In this document: one piece after another, positions 60,256-64,000 of the stretch
Position numbering within the stretch: position 1 is the first letter of the stretch
Layout of the letters: every line of letters begins with the position of its first letter
From: Hyphomicrobiales bacterium
GTDB taxonomy: Bacteria > Pseudomonadota > Alphaproteobacteria > Rhizobiales > JAJFHC01
Direction of reading: 5' to 3'
DNA length: 64,000 nt
NCBI GenBank assembly: GCA_021775835.1
Contig: JAJFHC010000095.1
Coordinates: 1 to 64,000, forward strand
Notes under the pieces: generated by a model
Seen by the model: only the letters and a program-made list of their open reading frames with translations
What the model was told of the DNA's origin: nothing
The model's database searches: none
Program-made: the position numbers and the translations under genes

Positions 60256-60969
60256 TCACCCGGTTTCGTCCGCGTTGGGTGTGAATATGTATCCGATACC
60301 GCGGATGGTCTTGATGAGTCTGGGCGATTTCGGATCGACCTCGATCTTGCGCCGCAGGTTCATGATGTGAACGTCGATGCTCCGATCATACGGTGTGCCC
60401 ATTCGATTGCGGGTTGTTTCCAGCAACAAGTCCCGGTTGAGGGCACGATTGGGTTGGCGGGCAAGGGCTGCCAACAGGTCGAATTCAGCAGACGTCAGGA
60501 TGACTTCCGACCCGTCGGGCGCGGTCAACTGGCGTGACGCGGTATCGAGGCTCCACCGGGAAAAGGTGATGAGACCGTCGATGCCGGCCGGGTCCGGGGG
60601 CAGGGCCCGCCGCAAAACGCTTCGGACACGGGCGACGAGTTCTCTTGGTTCAAACGGTTTGGGCAGATAATCGTCGGCTCCAAGTTCGAGACCGATGATG
60701 CGGTCGATGGGCTCGCCGCGTCCGGTGAGGATAATGACGGGCAGATTTTCGGTCTCCCTGACCTGTTTGAGAAGCTGCAGACCGTCTTCGTCGCCCAGGG
60801 TCAAATCCAGTATCACGAGATCAACCGGTTCGGTGCGCAGCAGACGTTTCATTTGGCGACCGTCGGTCGCCTGGAGGCCCTTGTAACCGCCCAGTTTGAG
60901 GCTGTTGATGACGAGCGCACAGATGTCCGGCTCGTCGTCGACCACCAAAATGGTAGATTTGTCCGCCAT
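60256..60969 (-). CDS. OmpR-family response regulator
   Basis: This 237-residue two-component regulator has a receiver domain (residues 6-120) with the phosphoacceptor Asp in DLVILDLTLGDEDG and the acidic pair in VVDDEPD. A winged-helix domain follows (about 140-235; ALNRDLLLETTRNRMGTPYDRSIDVHI). The ATG at 60969 is preferred; an earlier frame start at 61014 gives an odd leader. It follows the hybrid kinase by 70 bases and is its probable partner. Confidence 0.94.
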   Translation of the reverse strand: MADKSTILVVDDEPDICALVINSLKLGGYKGLQATDGRQMKRLLRTEPVDLVILDLTLGDEDGLQLLKQVRETENLPVIILTGRGEPIDRIIGLELGADDYLPKPFEPRELVARVRSVLRRALPPDPAGIDGLITFSRWSLDTASRQLTAPDGSEVILTSAEFDLLAALARQPNRALNRDLLLETTRNRMGTPYDRSIDVHIMNLRRKIEVDPKSPRLIKTIRGIGYIFTPNADETG

Positions 60970-61039
60970 GATCCTCGTGAGACAGAATCGGGTTTTGCCG
61001 ATGTTGTAATTCAAGGTCTAACGGCGGCGCTGGTCGGGG

Positions 61040-63163
61040 TCAATCCTGCGACAGGGGCAGCCCGTCAAGGGTCTTGCGTACCGCAACGGCGAGATCACGT
61101 TTTTCAAAGGGCTTGGCGAGGAAGGATGGGCGTGGACTGTGTGTCCGGGCCGAAACTTCCGCTTCATCCGGATAGCCCGACATGAGCAGAACTCTGGTGT
61201 CGGGCCGCAAATTCGAAGCCGTCCCGGCAAGCTCGAATCCGTTACAGCTTCCCGGCATCACGACATCGGTCAGCAGCAGATCAATCGGTCGGTCCTGGCT
61301 CAGGACGGCAATGGCGTCGCTACCGCCACACGCCTCGAGTACTTGGTAGTGCAATGACCGTAGCGCCGACACGGTGTAGGCCCGTACGTCGGGATCGTCT
61401 TCAACCACGAGTATGGTTTCTTGTCCCGATGGAATCTCCGATCCGTCGTTGGGGGCGGGTTCAGACGTATCAGCTCCGGTCGGGTGTGCCGGCAGGCGCA
61501 TGGTTATGCGTGTGCCCGATTTGCCGGTATGTTCAATGGAAATTGTCCCATCGGTCTGATGGACAAAGCCATACACCATGGCAAGCCCCATGCCGCTGCC
61601 ACGGCCGGCAGGCTTGGTTGTGAAAAACGGTTCGAAGGCCCGTTCTGCCACTTCCACCGGCATTCCGGTCCCGGTATCGGTGATGGATATGAGCGCGGTA
61701 TCACCGGCCAGTTCATTTCCGTTCCTGTCCGGGCCGGTTCCGGTCTCCAGTTCCAGGCCGATCGTCAGCCGGCCGCCATCCGGCATGGCATCGCGGGCAT
61801 TGAGCGCCAGGTTCAGCAGGGCGCTTTCCATCTGATTTGGATTGGTGAGCACGTGGCAGCCATGCTCGCAGAGGTTCATATCGACGTCGACTTCAGATCC
61901 AAGCGTACGCTTCAGGAGGTCAGTCATTCTCTGCAGCAGGTCCGCCACATCGACAACCTCGGGCCGCAGCGGATGCTTTCGACTGAAGGCCAGAAGATGT
62001 TTGACCAGTTCGGCCCCCCGGCGACCGGCGTCGAGAGCCGGATCGATTTGCGAGACGATGTGCTCGTCCTGATCAAGCTGTTCACGAAGCAGATTGAGGT
62101 TACCGACGATGATGGTGAGGAGATTGTTGAAATCGTGCGCGAGGCCACCGGTCAACTGGCCGACCGCCTTCATCTTGTCGGCCTGGCGTAAGGCAGATTC
62201 AGCCTGACGTTGTTCCGTGACGTCCTGGGCTAGGATGAAGTAGCCCACGACATCGCGAGACGGGGAGAAATGGGGAATGAATGTGGATTTGGCCTGGATG
62301 CGCTTGCTGTTGGGCAATTTCAGCCGGAATTCGTTGGATACCGTGTTGCCGGCCAGCGCCTGGGACATCTGTTCCTTGAGCGTGTGATTGATGTTCGGCC
62401 CCAGGACATCATCCACATGGCGGCCCTGGATCTGCTCAGGCGAAAGACCGATCCAGTCCTCGAACTGACGGTTTGCAAACCGGTATCGCTGGTCGGAGTC
62501 GACATAACCGATCAGAACCGGGACGCCGTCGGCGATCAGGCGAATCCACTCTTCGCTTTCCTTCAGCGCCTTGAGTGTGCTCTTGCGCTGTTCGATCTCC
62601 TTGACCAGGCGTTCGTTGACGCTTGTCAGGGCCCGAGTGCGTTCGGTGACACGGCGTTCGAGGTCTTCATTGGCCGCAGCAAGCGCTCGTTCCGCGAGGC
62701 GGCGTTCGGTGATGTCCTTGTAGACAGTGACGAAACCAACGCCCGGGATTGGATTGCCGCGGACTTCCAGAATTGTTCCGTTCGGGCGTCGTCGTTCCAT
62801 ACAGTGAGATTCGAATTTCCTTGCCAGTTTGACCCTTTCGGCAACGAGGCGGTCGGGGTTGCCGGGGCCATATTCGCCACGCTCGACGTTGTAGCGGATG
62901 AAATCCGCAAACGGTTTTCCCACGTGGGCGAATTCGGCAGCAGGGAAATCGACCAGTTCAAAGAAACGGTCGTTCCAGGCAACCAGCTTCAGGTCGAGGT
63001 CATACATAGTGAACCCATCGTCCAGATGGTTCAGGGCCGCCTCAAGGTAATCCAGTTTTTCAATCACCTGTCCCCCGGAGCTGTTTGCTGGAGTTGGTTC
63101 ATTTCGTGCCGTGTCTTCAGCCACTGGATCGGTCCAATTATTTATGTCGCCGCTGCGATGCAT
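61040..63163 (-). CDS. Hybrid sensor histidine kinase with PAS domains and receiver
   Basis: This 707-residue cytoplasmic kinase has no membrane helices. Domains: PAS (about 35-150, [20 protein letters not shown]), a coiled coil (about 155-195), a second PAS (about 205-320, [21 protein letters not shown]), HisKA with the phospho-His in [18 protein letters not shown], HATPase_c with [15 protein letters not shown] and GTGMP, and a C-terminal receiver (about 590-700, [11 protein letters not shown]). Being hybrid, it may phosphorylate its own receiver before or instead of the adjacent OmpR-type regulator. A direct-repeat box precedes the gene. Confidence 0.94.
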   Translation of the reverse strand: MHRSGDINNWTDPVAEDTARNEPTPANSSGGQVIEKLDYLEAALNHLDDGFTMYDLDLKLVAWNDRFFELVDFPAAEFAHVGKPFADFIRYNVERGEYGPGNPDRLVAERVKLARKFESHCMERRRPNGTILEVRGNPIPGVGFVTVYKDITERRLAERALAAANEDLERRVTERTRALTSVNERLVKEIEQRKSTLKALKESEEWIRLIADGVPVLIGYVDSDQRYRFANRQFEDWIGLSPEQIQGRHVDDVLGPNINHTLKEQMSQALAGNTVSNEFRLKLPNSKRIQAKSTFIPHFSPSRDVVGYFILAQDVTEQRQAESALRQADKMKAVGQLTGGLAHDFNNLLTIIVGNLNLLREQLDQDEHIVSQIDPALDAGRRGAELVKHLLAFSRKHPLRPEVVDVADLLQRMTDLLKRTLGSEVDVDMNLCEHGCHVLTNPNQMESALLNLALNARDAMPDGGRLTIGLELETGTGPDRNGNELAGDTALISITDTGTGMPVEVAERAFEPFFTTKPAGRGSGMGLAMVYGFVHQTDGTISIEHTGKSGTRITMRLPAHPTGADTSEPAPNDGSEIPSGQETILVVEDDPDVRAYTVSALRSLHYQVLEACGGSDAIAVLSQDRPIDLLLTDVVMPGSCNGFELAGTASNLRPDTRVLLMSGYPDEAEVSARTHSPRPSFLAKPFEKRDLAVAVRKTLDGLPLSQD

Positions 63164-63203
63164 TCAGGGCAATTCTGACGCCAGATCGGGGATACGCAAA
63201 GCG

Positions 63204-63220
63204 CTTTACAATTCTTTACA
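63204..63220. promoter_or_regulatory. Direct-repeat box upstream of the hybrid kinase
   Basis: CTTTACA occurs at 63204-63210 and 63214-63220, one helical turn (10 bases) apart and 41 bases from the kinase start. OmpR-family regulators usually bind such tandem repeats. Autoregulation by the response regulator encoded downstream is a testable inference. Confidence 0.45.
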
Positions 63221-63347
63221 GAGCCCGAACACAGCAAAATGATAATTCGATACTGCCTTTACCGGTGTAATTTATAACAGCCATTGAATGCCCGCTCTCG
63301 CGGAGAGAGTAATTTACCTTGAAATAGAAGGTGTTGCGTCGACCAAG

Positions 63348-63386
63348 GAGAACCAGGTCGGGTTTTGGCCAGCGTCACTGGTTCTC
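63348..63386. promoter_or_regulatory. 9-bp inverted repeat upstream of the acyl-CoA synthetase
   Basis: GAGAACCAG (63348-63356) and CTGGTTCTC (63378-63386) are perfect inverted copies with a 21-base spacer that includes the palindrome TGGCCA. Centres are three helical turns apart, suiting two cooperating sites or a stem-loop in the leader of the gene starting at 63612. Confidence 0.45.
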
Positions 63387-63611
63387 ATCGTGCGAGATGT
63401 GATCATTTGTGTTTCCTGTATGGTATGGCGCACGATAAGCTTAGCATCGGCTGAATGCTGTTAGTGTGCAACGTCGTGCAGTATTCATGTTACAAGAGCC
63501 ACCGGGCAGCGAGAAGGTTCGACAAGATACCTAGGTTGCTCGAGGGGATTGGAAAATAGCGACGCAAGGCAGCCCGTGAAAAAACGGCTGTTTCGATGTC
63601 GAAGGGAGAAA

Positions 63612-64000
63612 ATGGTGGGGACGGATGCATCGCCCGGACAGGGCGAGGATACTTTTCCAAAATTGTTGCTCAGGAATGCAAAGATCTATGCAGATCGCCC
63701 AGCGATGCGCGAGAAGGATCTGGGCATCTGGCAGTCCTGGACGTGGTCTCAGGTTCTCGATGAGATTCGGGCCTTTTCAATTGGTCTGAAACAGCTTGGA
63801 CTTCAACGCGGCGAGATGATCGCCATCGTCGGCGACAACCGGCCAAGGCTCTATTGGTCGATGTGTGCAGCCCAGGCGCTGGGCGCTGTTCCGGTGCCAG
63901 TTTATCAGGATTCTGTGGCGGAAGAGATGACCTACGTGCTTGACCACGCCGGTGTGGTCATGGGCGTTGTGGAGAACCAGGAGCAGGTCGATAAACTTCT
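63612..64000 (+). CDS. AMP-dependent (long-chain) acyl-CoA synthetase, 5' partial
   Basis: This frame is open from ATG 63612 to the window end (129 whole codons) and is cut by the edge. The translation shows the adenylate-forming-enzyme N-terminus: LLRNAKIYADRPAMREKDLG, WTWSQVLDEIR, and GDNRPRLYWSMCAAQALGAV followed by PVPVYQDS. These are typical of FadD/AMP-forming fatty acyl-CoA synthetases. A GAAGGGAG ribosome site is four bases upstream. It activates a fatty or aryl acid to the CoA ester with ATP; chain preference cannot be seen. Confidence 0.88.
   Translation, partial: MVGTDASPGQGEDTFPKLLLRNAKIYADRPAMREKDLGIWQSWTWSQVLDEIRAFSIGLKQLGLQRGEMIAIVGDNRPRLYWSMCAAQALGAVPVPVYQDSVAEEMTYVLDHAGVVMGVVENQEQVDKL

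Larger units (their letters stand above)
63164..63611. other. Divergent region between the kinase and acyl-CoA synthetase genes
   Basis: These 448 bases have no supported gene. They hold CTTTACA direct repeats near the kinase start (63204-63220), a 5-bp hairpin CTCTC-GCG-GAGAG near 63295-63307 and a 9-bp inverted repeat (63348-63386). Confidence 0.5.

Noticed and set aside
1..64000. CRISPR arrays, prophage, transposases, tRNA or rRNA genes
   Set aside because: No regularly spaced repeats, integrase or transposase motifs, T-loop-like GTTCGAATC segments in intergenic DNA, or rRNA sequence were seen.

Overview
The window reads as chromosomal DNA of an alphaproteobacterium with moderately high GC. 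The gene content supports this: a Pcs-type phosphatidylcholine synthase, TGATCC-type ECF sigma promoters in front of membrane-lipid genes, a single-chain aerobic indolepyruvate ferredoxin oxidoreductase, an FcbT-like TRAP transporter, and hppD divergent from an Lrp/AsnC regulator. I see no rRNA, tRNA, CRISPR array, phage gene or insertion sequence. Genus and species cannot be named from the sequence.

Layout. (1) 1-8.6 kb holds membrane-lipid genes. A plus-strand set (FAD oxidoreductase, DUF1365, CFA-synthase-like methyltransferase, MFS carrier) faces a minus-strand SDR/NTF2-like pair. Both carry TGATCC-N18-TA promoters like those of the RpoE/ChrR singlet-oxygen sigma factor, and the first three genes match the family set known for furan fatty acid synthesis (UfaD/UfaO/UfaM). 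An SDR, a methyltransferase and pcs form a second minus-strand operon. (2) 8.8-11.9 kb encodes secreted proteins: two paralogues sharing a concanavalin-like domain, one with an added VWA domain, and an L,D-transpeptidase. (3) 12.1-26.9 kb is amino-acid and amine catabolism: a guanidino-oxopentanoate decarboxylase, two ureohydrolases, tyrosine degradation (hppD, Lrp regulator, DOPA-dioxygenase family), a caspase/FGE protein, then a sugar isomerase, a DegT aminotransferase, MmgE/PrpD and MttB-family genes. (4) 27.4-33.8 kb is acyl-CoA and anaplerotic metabolism: pyruvate carboxylase, an SDR, malonyl-CoA decarboxylase and a DM13 protein. (5) 33.8-45.2 kb is transport and envelope: NicO with DUF1007, an SPFH protein, chromate resistance (rhodanese-ChrB and ChrA), CcdA, an ExbB-ExbD-ExbD-TonB operon and a Na+/H+ antiporter. 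(6) 44.3-47.9 kb is a minus-strand run of cobalt-type nitrile hydratase (alpha, beta, accessory) with a glutamine amidotransferase and a degenerate metallophosphatase. (7) 48.2-60.2 kb is a plus-strand run of TRAP transporter, SDR, SABATH-like carboxyl methyltransferase, acyl-CoA dehydrogenase and indolepyruvate ferredoxin oxidoreductase. (8) 60.3-64 kb holds a response regulator and hybrid histidine kinase, then the 5' end of an acyl-CoA synthetase cut by the window edge.

The most interesting points are: the shared ECF promoter pair around an expanded furan-fatty-acid-like locus; an ExbD pair in which one subunit has lost the membrane aspartate; a metallophosphatase that has lost its first metal motif; a TRAP large permease with a coiled-coil tail of about 340 residues; and a locus placing nitrile hydratase beside SABATH-methyltransferase and arylpyruvate-oxidoreductase genes.
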